Positions 1 through 7,216 of a DNA stretch of 10,093 nucleotides are shown here, piece by piece. The stretch comes from Kordiimonadaceae bacterium (GTDB lineage: Bacteria > Pseudomonadota > Alphaproteobacteria > Sphingomonadales > Kordiimonadaceae), in contig JAESTR010000062.1 in NCBI GenBank assembly GCA_016763495.1, forward strand, positions 1 to 10,093, read 5' to 3'. The notes beneath the pieces are model-generated. The model worked only from the letters and a program-made list of their open reading frames with translations. It made no database searches and was not told the DNA's origin. The position numbers and the translations under genes were made by a program. Position 1 is the stretch's first letter. Each line of letters opens with the position of its first letter.

Positions 1-360
1 GCAAATGCAGTGGAAGCCGCAGAGCAATGTGAACGCCTAACGGTTCCCACAATTGCAGAGCCTGAAAAATTCGACGCGCTGTTCGAAAATTGGCCAGCTG
101 ATCGCAAGATTATGTTTTGTGATGAAACACTCAGCGGCGAGCCTGCCCACTCCGCCCTAGCAAAAGCAGGCAAAAAAGCCAGTAACGAGCCTTGGGCGAT
201 ACTCATTGGCCCCGAAGGTGGGTTTGACGATATAGAGCGTGAAGCCATTATAGCCCACCCCAACACCACCGTCGTTGCTCTAGGTCCGCGTGTACTGCGT
301 GCTGACACCGCAGCGATGGCAGCCATTAGCCTTTGGCAATCGGCCCTAGGGGATTGGTGA
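1..360 (+). CDS. rsmE: 16S rRNA (uracil-1498-N3) methyltransferase RsmE, C-terminal part
   Basis: The reading frame is open from the first base, so the gene begins outside the window and only the last 119 residues are seen. RsmE is a SPOUT-class enzyme that methylates N3 of U1498 in 16S rRNA using S-adenosylmethionine. The visible part is the C-terminal SPOUT domain: an EQCER segment at visible residues 8-12, the LIGPEGGF motif at 68-75, and LGPRVLRADTAAMAAI at 94-109, which forms the trefoil-knot SAM site in this family. The GTG at base 10 is internal, because the upstream codons continue the conserved AVExxEQ segment. It ends 153 bp before gshA on the same strand; an rsmE-gshA neighbourhood is, as I recall, common in Alphaproteobacteria. 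No terminator hairpin was found after the stop. The family call is firm. Confidence 0.95.
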   Translation, partial: ANAVEAAEQCERLTVPTIAEPEKFDALFENWPADRKIMFCDETLSGEPAHSALAKAGKKASNEPWAILIGPEGGFDDIEREAIIAHPNTTVVALGPRVLRADTAAMAAISLWQSALGDW

Positions 361-453
361 AACGCCCGACCAACTGACAAAGCGCCCCCTCCCATGCCTT
401 ACAAAAAATTCAACACATAAGCTCACATATCGGTGAAGGTATGATTAGCTTGC

Positions 454-482
454 TTGAATAGACTTGTGGCACATCTTACATT
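454..482 (+). promoter_or_regulatory. possible sigma-70-type promoter for gshA
   Basis: TTGAAT at 454-459 and TACATT at 477-482 are separated by exactly 17 bp, and each matches four of six consensus bases. The predicted start would leave a leader of about 25 nt before the gshA ATG at 514. This is a by-eye match in a short intergenic space. gshA could equally be read through from rsmE. Confidence 0.3.
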
Positions 483-513
483 GGTAGCTTGAAACAACTA
501 TCGAGGCGACTTC

Positions 514-1878
514 ATGTCCAAACCAAACCCTACTATCGCCAGCAAGGCCGAACTTGTTACCTATATGGAAACGGGCAGCAAGCCAGACCGCAGCACGTGG
601 CGCATTGGTTCTGAGCATGAAAAATTTGTATTTTACCGCCCCGACAACAGCCCGCTGGCATATGAGCCTGACGGTGCTAAGCCCGGCATCAAAGATGTCA
701 TCCAAGCCTTCGTAAAACGCGGTTGGAACCCTGTTGAAGAAGACGGTTTTTTAATCGCAGCCACACAGGACGGTGCGTCTCTTACATTGGAACCAGGTGG
801 GCAGTTTGAACTTTCAGGTGCGCCCGTTAAAACCATTCATGACACATGCAATGAAACATCAGCGCATTTGCGCATGTCTAAAGAAGTCGGCGAAGAGTTA
901 AACATCGGTTTCCTTGGCCTTGGTTTCCACCCAACGCTAAAGCGTGAGCAAGTGCCTATCATGCCAAAAGCGCGCTATAATATTATGCGGGCCTATATGC
1001 CAACCAAAGGCACGCTGGGCTTAGATATGATGCTGCGCACGTGTACTGTGCAGGTAAATTTAGATTTTGCCAGCGAAACCGACATGGTGGAAAAATTCCG
1101 CATTGGTGTCGCGCTACAACCCCTTGCGACTGCCCTATTTGCGAATTCCCCGCTGAAAGAAGGCGTATCCAACGGTTTCAGTAGTTTGCGCAGCCATGTT
1201 TGGACCGATACTGACCCTGACCGCTGCGGCATGCTGCCTTTCATTTTTGATGGCAACATGGGTTTCGAGCGATGGGTAGATCATGTGCTTGATGTACCGA
1301 TGTATTTTGTAAAGCGAAATGGTGTGTATCTGGATGCCTCAGGCCAGTCTTTCCGCGACTTTATGGACGGCAAACTGCCGGTGCTGCCCGGTGAGTTACC
1401 AACTATCAGCGACTGGGAAGATCATATGACGACGCTTTTCCCTGAAGTGCGCTTAAAAACATTCCTTGAAATGCGTGGTGCCGATGGTGGACCGTGGTCT
1501 CGGCTTTGCGCCTTGCCCGCTTTCTGGGTCGGCTTGCTGTATGACAGCGACGCACAAACCGCAGCCTTAGACCTAATTAAAAATTGGTCGGTGGAAGAGA
1601 TGGAACAGGCTCGTAATGATGTACCTCTGCAGGGGCTACAAGCCACACTGGCGGGTCGTAGCCTGCAAGAAATTGGGGCCGACGCGCTGGCAATTGCTGA
1701 AGCAGGGCTGAAAAAACGTGCTGCGCTTTCAAGCAGTGGCGAGACTGAGCAAGGCTATATTTCAGACCTTCATGAAAGTATTCGTACAGGTAAAGCCCCC
1801 GCTGACACTTTGACTGAGCGCCTTAACGGCGAATGGGCAGGCGATTTAAACCAAATTTTTTCCAACCTTAGTTACTAG
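514..1878 (+). CDS. gshA: glutamate-cysteine ligase, plant/alphaproteobacterial type (GCS2 family)
   Basis: This enzyme makes gamma-glutamylcysteine from glutamate, cysteine and ATP, the first step of glutathione synthesis in the cytoplasm. The 454-residue protein has the family landmarks in order: IGSEHEKF at residues 31-38, TLEPGGQFELSG at 91-102, MMLRTCTVQVNLDF at 172-185, RSHVWTDTDPDRCGMLPF at 226-243 and LEMRGADGGPW at 318-328. This is the plant-like class found in Alphaproteobacteria, not the E. coli GshA class. The ATG at 514 is preceded by GAGG at 503-506 and leaves the usual short N-terminus ahead of the EHEKF motif. It follows rsmE on the same strand with a 153-bp gap and may have its own promoter. 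No gshB is in the window. Length and motifs are intact, with no sign of transfer. The redox-regulatory cysteines of the plant enzymes were not mapped. Confidence 0.95.
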   Translation: MSKPNPTIASKAELVTYMETGSKPDRSTWRIGSEHEKFVFYRPDNSPLAYEPDGAKPGIKDVIQAFVKRGWNPVEEDGFLIAATQDGASLTLEPGGQFELSGAPVKTIHDTCNETSAHLRMSKEVGEELNIGFLGLGFHPTLKREQVPIMPKARYNIMRAYMPTKGTLGLDMMLRTCTVQVNLDFASETDMVEKFRIGVALQPLATALFANSPLKEGVSNGFSSLRSHVWTDTDPDRCGMLPFIFDGNMGFERWVDHVLDVPMYFVKRNGVYLDASGQSFRDFMDGKLPVLPGELPTISDWEDHMTTLFPEVRLKTFLEMRGADGGPWSRLCALPAFWVGLLYDSDAQTAALDLIKNWSVEEMEQARNDVPLQGLQATLAGRSLQEIGADALAIAEAGLKKRAALSSSGETEQGYISDLHESIRTGKAPADTLTERLNGEWAGDLNQIFSNLSY

Positions 1879-1886
1879 TTAGTAAC
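1871..1886. repeat. small inverted repeat across the gshA stop codon
   Basis: GTTACTA (1871-1877), a 2-nt gap and TAGTAAC (1880-1886) form perfect 7-bp arms spanning the gshA TAG at 1876-1878. The sequence after it, CATTTTC, holds only four T residues, so it is a weak terminator candidate at best. The hairpin is AT-rich and may have no role. Confidence 0.3.
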
Positions 1887-1972
1887 CATTTTCGGCAATT
1901 ATATAGGGGCGCAACTACTCGCAGAAGAGTGTCGCGGGGCTGGCCCTTGCCTGTTTGTCCTTACCTAATTGT

Positions 1973-2030
1973 CATGGTTTTGCATGTTTGTCTAAAACCA
2001 TATTATGGCATCTGCAAAACATGAGAAGGA
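1973..2030 (+). promoter_or_regulatory. alternative hairpins in the leader of the STAS gene
   Basis: Two mutually exclusive pairings share one left arm. Hairpin A pairs ATGGTTTT (1974-1981) with AAAACCAT (1994-2001). Hairpin B pairs CATGGTTTTGCA (1973-1984) with TGCAAAACATG (2013-2023), giving 11 bp with one bulged G. The right arm of B abuts the ribosome binding site AGAAGGA (2024-2030) of the ATG at 2037. Such an arrangement could alter ribosome access, but the role is inferred. The region also holds two copies of TGTTTGTC, at 1952-1959 and 1985-1992. Confidence 0.35.
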
Positions 2031-2036
2031 AGAAAC

Positions 2037-2312
2037 ATGGATTATAAAATAGACTCCACATCCAAGGGCCTCAAAATTGAGATAGACGGCATGTTGACAT
2101 TTGACTGCCATAAGGATTTTAAAAACATCCTTACTGCTATCAAAGAAGCACATAAGGATGTGGAAATATCTTTAAAGGGCTTATCCAATATGGATTCAGC
2201 TGGCGCAGGCATGCTGAAACTAGCACAGCACAATACACAGAATAATGATAAAGATTTTGAGTTGACTGACGTGCCAAAGGAACTGAAAGTGATTGTGGAT
2301 TTACTAAGGTAG
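2037..2312 (+). CDS. single-domain STAS protein (anti-sigma-factor-antagonist-like)
   Basis: This 91-residue protein consists of one STAS domain, the fold of SpoIIAA and RsbV. These proteins bind a kinase/anti-sigma partner and are switched by serine phosphorylation. Visible features are the N-terminal strand GLKIEIDGMLTF (residues 11-22) and the signature LSNMDSAGAGMLKLA at 49-63. In SpoIIAA and RsbV the phosphorylated residue is the Ser after the conserved Asp; here that is Asp53-Ser54, so the phospho-switch looks intact although the usual second Ser/Thr is Ala55. The ATG has a good ribosome binding site, AGAAGGA at 2024-2030. No kinase, phosphatase or sigma factor is adjacent, so the partner is unknown. 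Alternatives include a partner for a histidine-kinase/response-regulator pathway or an MlaB-like lipid-transport STAS protein, although no mla genes are present. The family call is good; the role is open. Confidence 0.82.
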   Translation: MDYKIDSTSKGLKIEIDGMLTFDCHKDFKNILTAIKEAHKDVEISLKGLSNMDSAGAGMLKLAQHNTQNNDKDFELTDVPKELKVIVDLLR

Positions 2313-2328
2313 AAAAGCTACAAACGCC

Positions 2329-2838
2329 CTATAACCACTTTAGCCAGTCTATTAGCCAATATAGGCCGAGAAAAAACGCCCCCAACGTACCGCCCCAGAC
2401 AAAGGCAATCTGTAATCCTGCATATCTGGAGAACGCATCACGGTAATGCGTATCGCACTGCAAACAATGAAACCATTTGTCTTCAGGGTTTGCTGCAACA
2501 CGGACACCCGGTATGAATGTTGGCACTTCTCCAACAAATGCATGCACGCGCGTTGAACCACATTGGCTACAGGATCTTTCGTCCCCATATTCATCTACAA
2601 TTGAACGGCTAGGCAGCGTGGCGATCTTGTTAAGGATTCCTTCTGCTATTTTCCACTGTGATGCCATCACCATCAAATCAGCACGAACGGCATAATTCAA
2701 GGAGCCCATGTGCTCGCCATTCATGAAGACTTTTACACCGTGGCCTTCAAGCAACGAGCGTAACAATTGGGCCTCGGCCTGATCTAATGCCGTGCGGATG
2801 GGGACCAAGCGGTCTTCTTGATCAAAAGTGGCAGCCAT
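2329..2838 (-). CDS. DUF2007-domain protein with zinc ribbon and C-terminal membrane segment
   Basis: This is a 169-residue protein of unknown function. Residues 12-72 resemble the DUF2007 (putative signal-transducing) domain, with IRTALDQAEAQLLRSLLEGH followed by VKVFMNGEHMG. Two CxxC pairs, C90/C93 and C125/C128, are spaced like a zinc ribbon. Residues 141-163 form one hydrophobic segment near the C-terminus, predicting a membrane-anchored protein with a cytosolic head. I chose the ATG at 2838 because TTAGGA lies at a proper distance upstream. The frame stays open for 21 more codons, to an ATG at 2901, but those codons look non-coding and lack a comparable ribosome binding site. It is convergent with the STAS gene, only 16 bp between stops, and no clear terminator separates them. 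It is divergent from the acetyltransferase gene. The domain assignment is from memory of the family pattern. Confidence 0.75.
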   Translation of the reverse strand: MAATFDQEDRLVPIRTALDQAEAQLLRSLLEGHGVKVFMNGEHMGSLNYAVRADLMVMASQWKIAEGILNKIATLPSRSIVDEYGDERSCSQCGSTRVHAFVGEVPTFIPGVRVAANPEDKWFHCLQCDTHYRDAFSRYAGLQIAFVWGGTLGAFFLGLYWLIDWLKWL

Positions 2839-2985
2839 AGAGTTTCCTAACCAAACGGAGAGCGGGCAGCTTACCGCAGCATTCAGCAAATGGCCACACA
2901 CAGATTAAGGCCCAAGCATAGTATTTCTATCGCTTGCAGTAGCAAATGTTCATGCTAACCTGCTTGAAAAGTTAAGGAGTAGTTC

Positions 2986-3480
2986 ATGCCTACCATAAGA
3001 GCATACGCCGAAGCTGATTGGCCGCAAGTAGAGCGTATCATGCAAGATGGCATCAACACGGGGCAAGCCACTTTTGATACCAAACCAAAAGCGAAACATG
3101 TTTGGGAAGGCGAAAGCATTGCAGAAACTCAGCTGGTTGCAGTCGAAGGCAACAAAGTATGCGGGTGGGTTCTGCTATGGCCTACATCAAATAGATGCGC
3201 ATACGCTGGCGTTGCTGAAGTGAGCATTTATGTTGCCGCTGAGACCGCAGGTAGAGGTATTGGAAAAGCCTTGTTGCGGGCTGTTATAGTAGCATCAGAG
3301 GAAGTCGGTATCTGGAGCATCCAATCTGGAATTTTCAAAGAAAATGAAGGGTCTATTGCCTTACATCTATCGTGCGGTTTTCGCTATATTGGCTACCGCG
3401 AGCGTATCGGCAAACATAACGGGGTTTGGCGTGATACACAGCAATATGAACGCCGTAGTGAAATAATAAGTATAGATTAA
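2986..3480 (+). CDS. GNAT N-acetyltransferase of the phosphinothricin/methionine-derivative (Pat/Bar-like) family
   Basis: The 164-residue protein is a Gcn5-related acetyltransferase, which moves an acetyl group from acetyl-CoA to an amine. Its N-terminus (IRAYAEADWPQVERIM) and the sequence GQATFDTKP at 26-34 fit the Pat family. The acetyl-CoA motif A is VAEVSIYVAAETAGRGIGKALL at 76-97 (AGRGIGKALL is its core). The C-terminal LHLSCGFRYIGYRERIG at 126-142, followed by GVWRDTQQYER at 146-156, is characteristic of Pat/YncA-like enzymes. The ATG at 2986 follows AAGGAG at 2974-2979, a strong ribosome binding site. Chromosomal members often acetylate methionine sulfoximine/sulfone or related amino-acid analogues, so herbicide resistance should not be assumed and the substrate here is unknown. 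The gene stands alone, divergent from the DUF2007-like gene. Confidence 0.87.
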   Translation: MPTIRAYAEADWPQVERIMQDGINTGQATFDTKPKAKHVWEGESIAETQLVAVEGNKVCGWVLLWPTSNRCAYAGVAEVSIYVAAETAGRGIGKALLRAVIVASEEVGIWSIQSGIFKENEGSIALHLSCGFRYIGYRERIGKHNGVWRDTQQYERRSEIISID

Positions 3481-3737
3481 GGTAACCCTTTGCTTTTCCT
3501 CTTATTGTTCCAAGTCACAAGATGGCCCCCCGCTCACCAATTATTGTATGCACCACACCTAATTATACCGAAAATGGCTCAGGATTATCTTATGGGCCAG
3601 CGGCGGCGGTATCAGATACAGCCTCAAGCCTGCCCGCCCTTAGCCTTCGTGCAATAGAATTCTGTACGCATAAGGGGCCGCGCCAATCCACCAAGAGCAG
3701 TAATGCTAGAGCACGCTATTAATCATTGAAAAATAAC
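3481..3737. other. intergenic space without a supported gene
   Basis: These 257 bp lie between two convergent genes. A plus-strand frame, ATG at 3522 to a stop ending at 3722, encodes 66 residues rich in Ser, Ala and Pro. It lacks a ribosome binding site, matches no family I know, and shows no signal peptide or membrane segment. The minus strand is broken by stops in the frames I read. A small hairpin, GTATC-A-GATAC at 3609-3619, is present but has no T-tract, so no terminator was found. It could be a decayed gene or an RNA; nothing in the sequence decides this. Confidence 0.5.
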
Positions 3738-4280
3738 TTAGTCATTGAGCCCGGTTTCAAAGCCATCAATTGATTTGATATTTCCCTCTTGTTGAGCACC
3801 GTGGAGTATTTCACCTCCCATTTTCTCAACTGCCTTGGCATATGTCTGCCGCTCGTTCTTAAGCTCCATCTCCGGCACCGCCCAACCGCAAGATGTTTGC
3901 GCGCTTTCAACGTCCATTAAAATGATCTGCCTTTGGCCGACCAGAGAGGGAAACTTACCTTCAAACTTGGAGTACTCAGCGTGTTGAGGGCGTAACACCC
4001 GGCCTTTGCCGTATAACCTGAGTATCAAAGCTTTACGCGAGAAACTGTTAAACATAAAAGTCAGCCGACCATCGTTTTTTATATGCGCCGCGGTTTCATT
4101 ACCACTCCCCGTCAAATCCAGGTACCCGCACAGGTTTGGGCCCAAAACGCGGAAGGTATCAATCCCCTTAGGAGACACATTCACACGCCCTGTATCACAG
4201 GCAGTCCCTGTAAAAAACATAGGTTGTTCGGCTATAAATTCTGCTATTTTATCAGTGATATGATCAAAAAATTCAGCCAT
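3738..4280 (-). CDS. pyridoxamine 5'-phosphate oxidase family protein (split-barrel flavoprotein)
   Basis: This 180-residue protein resembles the FMN-binding split-barrel family related to PdxH. Typical stretches are RVNVSPKGIDTFRVLGPN at 32-49, GYLDLTGSGNETAAHI at 52-67, GRLTFMFNSF at 71-80 and ILRLYGKGRV at 86-95. These cover the strands that bind the FMN phosphate and isoalloxazine ring in the family. It is not PdxH itself, since it lacks the PdxH C-terminal signature region, and members of this subgroup are generally uncharacterised. The ATG at 4280 follows GGAG at about 7-nt spacing. It lies 102 bp downstream of the YjbR-like gene on the same strand and may be the last gene of a uvrB unit or independently expressed. 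Substrate and physiological role are unknown. Confidence 0.85.
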   Translation of the reverse strand: MAEFFDHITDKIAEFIAEQPMFFTGTACDTGRVNVSPKGIDTFRVLGPNLCGYLDLTGSGNETAAHIKNDGRLTFMFNSFSRKALILRLYGKGRVLRPQHAEYSKFEGKFPSLVGQRQIILMDVESAQTSCGWAVPEMELKNERQTYAKAVEKMGGEILHGAQQEGNIKSIDGFETGLND

Positions 4281-4336
4281 TTCGAGGCTCCATAATCTGG
4301 TTTAACTCGGTGAAACTTAAAGCTAATCAAGTGAAC

Positions 4337-4370
4337 TGCATAGCCCGAAAACATTTATACCAGCTATGCA
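4337..4370. repeat. inverted repeat upstream of the PNPOx-like gene
   Basis: TGCATAGC (4337-4344) and GCTATGCA (4363-4370) are perfect 8-bp arms with an 18-nt spacer. They lie between the stop of the YjbR-like gene and the start of the PNPOx-like gene. No T-run follows on the minus strand, so a terminator is unlikely. A two-half-site operator is possible, but chance cannot be excluded at this length. Confidence 0.35.
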
Positions 4371-4382
4371 TATAAGCAGGCA

Positions 4383-4736
4383 TTAAAGGCCAAGTTCTGC
4401 ACGGTATTTTTTGGTTAGTTTCCCGGCAATAATTGTGTGCGCATCAACTATATAGCTTCGAACATCTTCGTCTGTAAGTGTTGCACCCGGCACAACCTGC
4501 ACCCATTTTGCCCGCGCAAGATAAGGAGCTGGTGACACGCCTTCAAGCTCCCCTAAAATCTGGTAACTCAAATCGCTGCACTTGAATTTCACCTTGTCGC
4601 CGGGGCCCTCCCCCCAGTTAGCACAAATTGCAAAAATCTTTCCGCCAACTTTCCAAACAGATGCCCCGCCCCATTGCTCAACATATGTCACGCTGGCAAG
4701 AGCGCCGCAAAATTCATTTAATTCTTTTCTATCCAC
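4383..4736 (-). CDS. YjbR/MmcQ-like (DUF419, CyaY-fold) DNA-binding-type protein, GTG start
   Basis: The 117-residue product fits the small YjbR/MmcQ family, whose E. coli member has a CyaY-like fold with a possible DNA-binding role; the function is not established. Family features are the W-G-x-S-V-W-K-V-G-G-K-I-F-A block at residues 22-35, K50-F-K, and PAPYLARAKWVQV at 69-81, followed by the helix LTDEDVRSYIVDAHTIIAGKL. No ATG exists in the conserved part. The GTG at 4736 gives a normal N-terminus and follows a G-rich stretch (GGGGGATATCT) that can serve as ribosome binding site. The frame remains open upstream into uvrB as far as 4910, but those residues are the antisense-frame shadow of the UvrB C-terminus. 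It starts 19 bp after the uvrB stop, so co-transcription with uvrB is likely. Confidence 0.8.
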   Translation of the reverse strand: MDRKELNEFCGALASVTYVEQWGGASVWKVGGKIFAICANWGEGPGDKVKFKCSDLSYQILGELEGVSPAPYLARAKWVQVVPGATLTDEDVRSYIVDAHTIIAGKLTKKYRAELGL

Positions 4737-4755
4737 AGATATCCCCCAACACTTA

Positions 4756-6978
4756 CTAAAAATTCTTACGGTGGCTTTTTGCCTTTTTGGTGCGGGTACC
4801 GGGTTTACCGCCCATCGAGCGTCCCTTTGGCTTACCGTGCGAGGTGCCAATGCCCAATTCACCTGCTTCAAGGTTTTTAATCTCATCCCGCAAACGCGCG
4901 GCTTCTTCAAACTCTAGGTTTTCAGCTGCTGTGTGCATTTTCTTGCTGAGGACTGCCAAATGCTTCTTAAGGTTAGAGCCGACCAGATGCTTAGCATCTT
5001 CGCCGATACCAACGGTGACATGGTCGCCAGCTGCCGTACCGTCCATAATATCACCGATGCTTTTGCGCACTGATGCAGGGGTGATCCCGTGGGCTTCATT
5101 GTACGCATTCTGCTTTTCCCGCCTGCGGTCAGTTTCGCCCATGGCGGCTTCCATGGAGCCTGTAATTCTATCAGCATATAGCACCACACGCCCTTCCACA
5201 TACCGCGCAGCACGACCTATGGTTTGAACAAGTGAACGCTCAGAGCGCAAGAAACCTTCTTTGTCAGCATCCAATATGGCTACAAGACCACATTCCGGAA
5301 TATCAAGTCCTTCCCGCAACAAATTGATACCAACCAGCACGTCAAAAGTGCCCAACCGTAAATCGCGGATAATTTCGATCCGTTCCAATGTATCAATATC
5401 AGAGTGCATATAGCGTACTTTGATGCCGTTTTCGTGCAGATACTCAGTTAAGTCCTCCGCCATGCGTTTGGTGAGCGTGGTTGCAAGCACGCGCATACCT
5501 CGCTCGGCCATGAGGCGGCTTTCATGCATCAAATCATCCACCTGCGTGTCCACAGGGCGAATTTCAATCTCCGGGTCAACGAGGCCTGTTGGCCGAATAA
5601 CTTGCTCAACAAACACGCCGCCTGTTTGGTCCATTTCCCAATCACCGGGGGTGGCAGACACATACACAGTTTGCGGACGCATGGCGTCCCACTCTTCAAA
5701 TCTAAGCGGCCTGTTGTCTTTGCAACTTGGTAAGCGGAAGCCATATTCAGCCAAAGTGCCTTTTCGCTTGGCGTCTCCTCGGCTCATGCCGTTTATTTGC
5801 CCAATACCAACATGGCTTTCATCAACAAACAGCAAAGCATTATCAGGGATATATTCAAACAATGTTGGCGGCGCTTCACCCGGCCTGCGGCCAGATAGAT
5901 ACCTGCTATAATTCTCAATACCCGCACAACTTCCTGTGGCTTCCATCATCTCAAGGTCAAAGTTGGTGCGCTGCTCGATGCGCTGCAACTCAAGCAAACG
6001 ATCAGTGTCTTTATATTCCTTCAGGCGCTGCGTTAGCTCTAGCTTGATACCTTTGATCGCCTGATCAAGCGTTGGGCGCGGTGTTACATAGTGGCTGTTG
6101 GCATAAACTTTAACGGTTTCTAGTATTTGAATTTTCTGGCCAGTCAGCGGATCAAACTCGATAATCTCCTCAACTTCATCACCAAACATCATGAGACGCC
6201 ACGCACGGTCTTCATAATGACTTGGGAAAATATCAATCACATCGCCGCGCACTCTGAAGGTACCGCGCTGAAACGCTGCGTCATTGCGGGTATATTGCAT
6301 GGCGACAAGCCGCCGTATCATCTCGCGGTTATCAAACTGGTCCCCGGCTTTTACGGTAAAAGCCATCGCGGTGTATGTTTCCACTGCTCCAATACCGTAT
6401 ATGCACGATACGGACGCAACAATGATTACATCATCGCGCTCAAGAATTGACCGGGTGGCCGAATGGCGCATGCGGTCAATTTGCTCATTAATTGTTGCTT
6501 CTTTTTCCACGAACGTATCCGTACGCGCTACATAAGCTTCCGGCTGGTAATAATCATAGTAGGATACAAAATATTCCACAGCATTGTTGGGGAAGAAGTT
6601 TTTAAACTCTCCGTACAATTGCGCCGCCAGTGTTTTATTGGGTGCCAAAATAAGCGCTGGCCGCTGGGTGGCTTCAATCACCTTAGCCATTGTAAAAGTT
6701 TTACCTGAGCCCGTTACACCCAGCAGTACTTGGTCTTTTTCCTCAGCTTTAATGCCTTTTATCAATTCAGCAATAGCCTTGGGTTGGTCACCAGAGGGCG
6801 TAAATTCTGACACCAATTCAAACCGCTTGCCGCCTTCGGACTTTTCAGGGCGCACAGGACGATGTGGCACGAATGGGGCTGGCATTCCTTCTGGTAGCTT
6901 TTGCTCTGTCCGCGTTTCCGTTGGAATCTTTTCCGCCGGCATCTTTTCTTCTGGCTGCTCTTTAGTTGGCAATGGCAT
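4756..6978 (-). CDS. uvrB: excinuclease ABC subunit B
   Basis: UvrB is the helicase-like damage-verification subunit of nucleotide excision repair. It is loaded by UvrA and recruits UvrC to cut on both sides of a lesion. The 740-residue protein shows Walker A GVTGSGKT at 87-94, the beta-hairpin region [10 protein letters not shown] at 140-149, Walker B/DESH at 386-389, motif V around [12 protein letters not shown] at 551-562, motif [10 protein letters not shown] at 585-592 and a C-terminal UVR domain at about 673-706. It is longer than E. coli UvrB (673 residues) because of about 50 extra N-terminal residues rich in Pro, Glu and Lys and a basic tail ending [10 protein letters not shown]. The ATG at 6978 follows AGGAG on the minus strand; a TTG one codon upstream is an alternative. 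A probable promoter lies at 7054-7059, overlapped upstream by an inverted repeat. No alphaproteobacterial LexA box (GAAC-N7-GAAC or GTTC-N7-GTTC) was seen upstream. Confidence 0.98.
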   Translation of the reverse strand: MPLPTKEQPEEKMPAEKIPTETRTEQKLPEGMPAPFVPHRPVRPEKSEGGKRFELVSEFTPSGDQPKAIAELIKGIKAEEKDQVLLGVTGSGKTFTMAKVIEATQRPALILAPNKTLAAQLYGEFKNFFPNNAVEYFVSYYDYYQPEAYVARTDTFVEKEATINEQIDRMRHSATRSILERDDVIIVASVSCIYGIGAVETYTAMAFTVKAGDQFDNREMIRRLVAMQYTRNDAAFQRGTFRVRGDVIDIFPSHYEDRAWRLMMFGDEVEEIIEFDPLTGQKIQILETVKVYANSHYVTPRPTLDQAIKGIKLELTQRLKEYKDTDRLLELQRIEQRTNFDLEMMEATGSCAGIENYSRYLSGRRPGEAPPTLFEYIPDNALLFVDESHVGIGQINGMSRGDAKRKGTLAEYGFRLPSCKDNRPLRFEEWDAMRPQTVYVSATPGDWEMDQTGGVFVEQVIRPTGLVDPEIEIRPVDTQVDDLMHESRLMAERGMRVLATTLTKRMAEDLTEYLHENGIKVRYMHSDIDTLERIEIIRDLRLGTFDVLVGINLLREGLDIPECGLVAILDADKEGFLRSERSLVQTIGRAARYVEGRVVLYADRITGSMEAAMGETDRRREKQNAYNEAHGITPASVRKSIGDIMDGTAAGDHVTVGIGEDAKHLVGSNLKKHLAVLSKKMHTAAENLEFEEAARLRDEIKNLEAGELGIGTSHGKPKGRSMGGKPGTRTKKAKSHRKNF

Positions 6979-7053
6979 CAAAACCGGCTCCTACACATAC
7001 AAGCGAGCAGATTGCCTTTTTCAAAAGCAAGCTTCAAGCGAAATACCCAGTGC

Positions 7054-7059
7054 ATTATA
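7054..7059 (-). promoter_or_regulatory. probable -10 element of the uvrB promoter
   Basis: On the minus strand this reads TATAAT, a perfect -10 hexamer about 76 nt upstream of the uvrB ATG. No well-spaced -35 is evident: TTGTCA on the same strand gives only a 14-bp spacer and lies inside the adjacent inverted repeat. The lack of a good -35 would fit an activated promoter, but this is inference. Confidence 0.45.
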
Positions 7060-7065
7060 TATAGT

Positions 7066-7096
7066 TTTCATACTGACAATTTTTGTCAGTATGAAA
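7066..7096. promoter_or_regulatory. 14-bp perfect inverted repeat next to the uvrB promoter
   Basis: TTTCATACTGACAA (7066-7079) and TTGTCAGTATGAAA (7083-7096) are perfect 14-bp arms around 3 nt. The position, just upstream of the uvrB -10, suggests a dimeric regulator site. It is not a LexA box: the alphaproteobacterial direct repeat is absent, and CTG/CAG are separated by 11 rather than the 10 nt of the gammaproteobacterial box. No T-tract and a promoter location argue against a terminator. It lies about 255 bp upstream of the predicted sigma-54 start of the outer membrane gene, so it could also serve that gene. Confidence 0.6.
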
Positions 7097-7216
7097 TATC
7101 AGCTATAATCGCTACCAATTAAAGCCAGTTGCCGCTAGGCGCTTTCAAATCCTAGCACCAATTTTCCAGTGCCAATGCCTAACCTTATGCCTCTCAAATT
7201 TTTGTATATTTTTTAA

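Noticed and set aside
2839..2901. Upstream ATG giving a 190-residue form of the DUF2007-like protein
   Set aside because: The 21 extra residues contain no family sequence, whereas the ATG at 2838 has its own well-spaced AGGA.
4737..4910. Upstream extension of the YjbR-like gene to a 175-residue protein
   Set aside because: The added residues are read from uvrB's C-terminal coding DNA in another frame and match nothing in the family. The GTG at 4736 gives the normal family length.
4787..5227. Open frame of 146 codons on the plus strand inside uvrB
   Set aside because: It is antisense to the intact uvrB gene, has no family resemblance or ribosome binding site, and is explained by uvrB codon usage. 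The same holds for other plus-strand frames between 5420 and 6708.
7066..7096. Intrinsic terminator
   Set aside because: It lies between divergent gene starts, is AT-rich and lacks a T-tract on either side.
6979..7100. LexA box upstream of uvrB
   Set aside because: No GTTC-N7-GTTC or GAAC-N7-GAAC was found on reading, and the CTG/CAG pair in the dyad has an 11-nt rather than 10-nt separation.
7155..7172. GCAC/GTGC pair upstream of the sigma-54 promoter as an NtrC site
   Set aside because: The half-sites are separated by 10 nt rather than the 7 nt of the NtrC consensus, and the position is about 170 bp upstream of the start. The 13-bp dyad is the better candidate.
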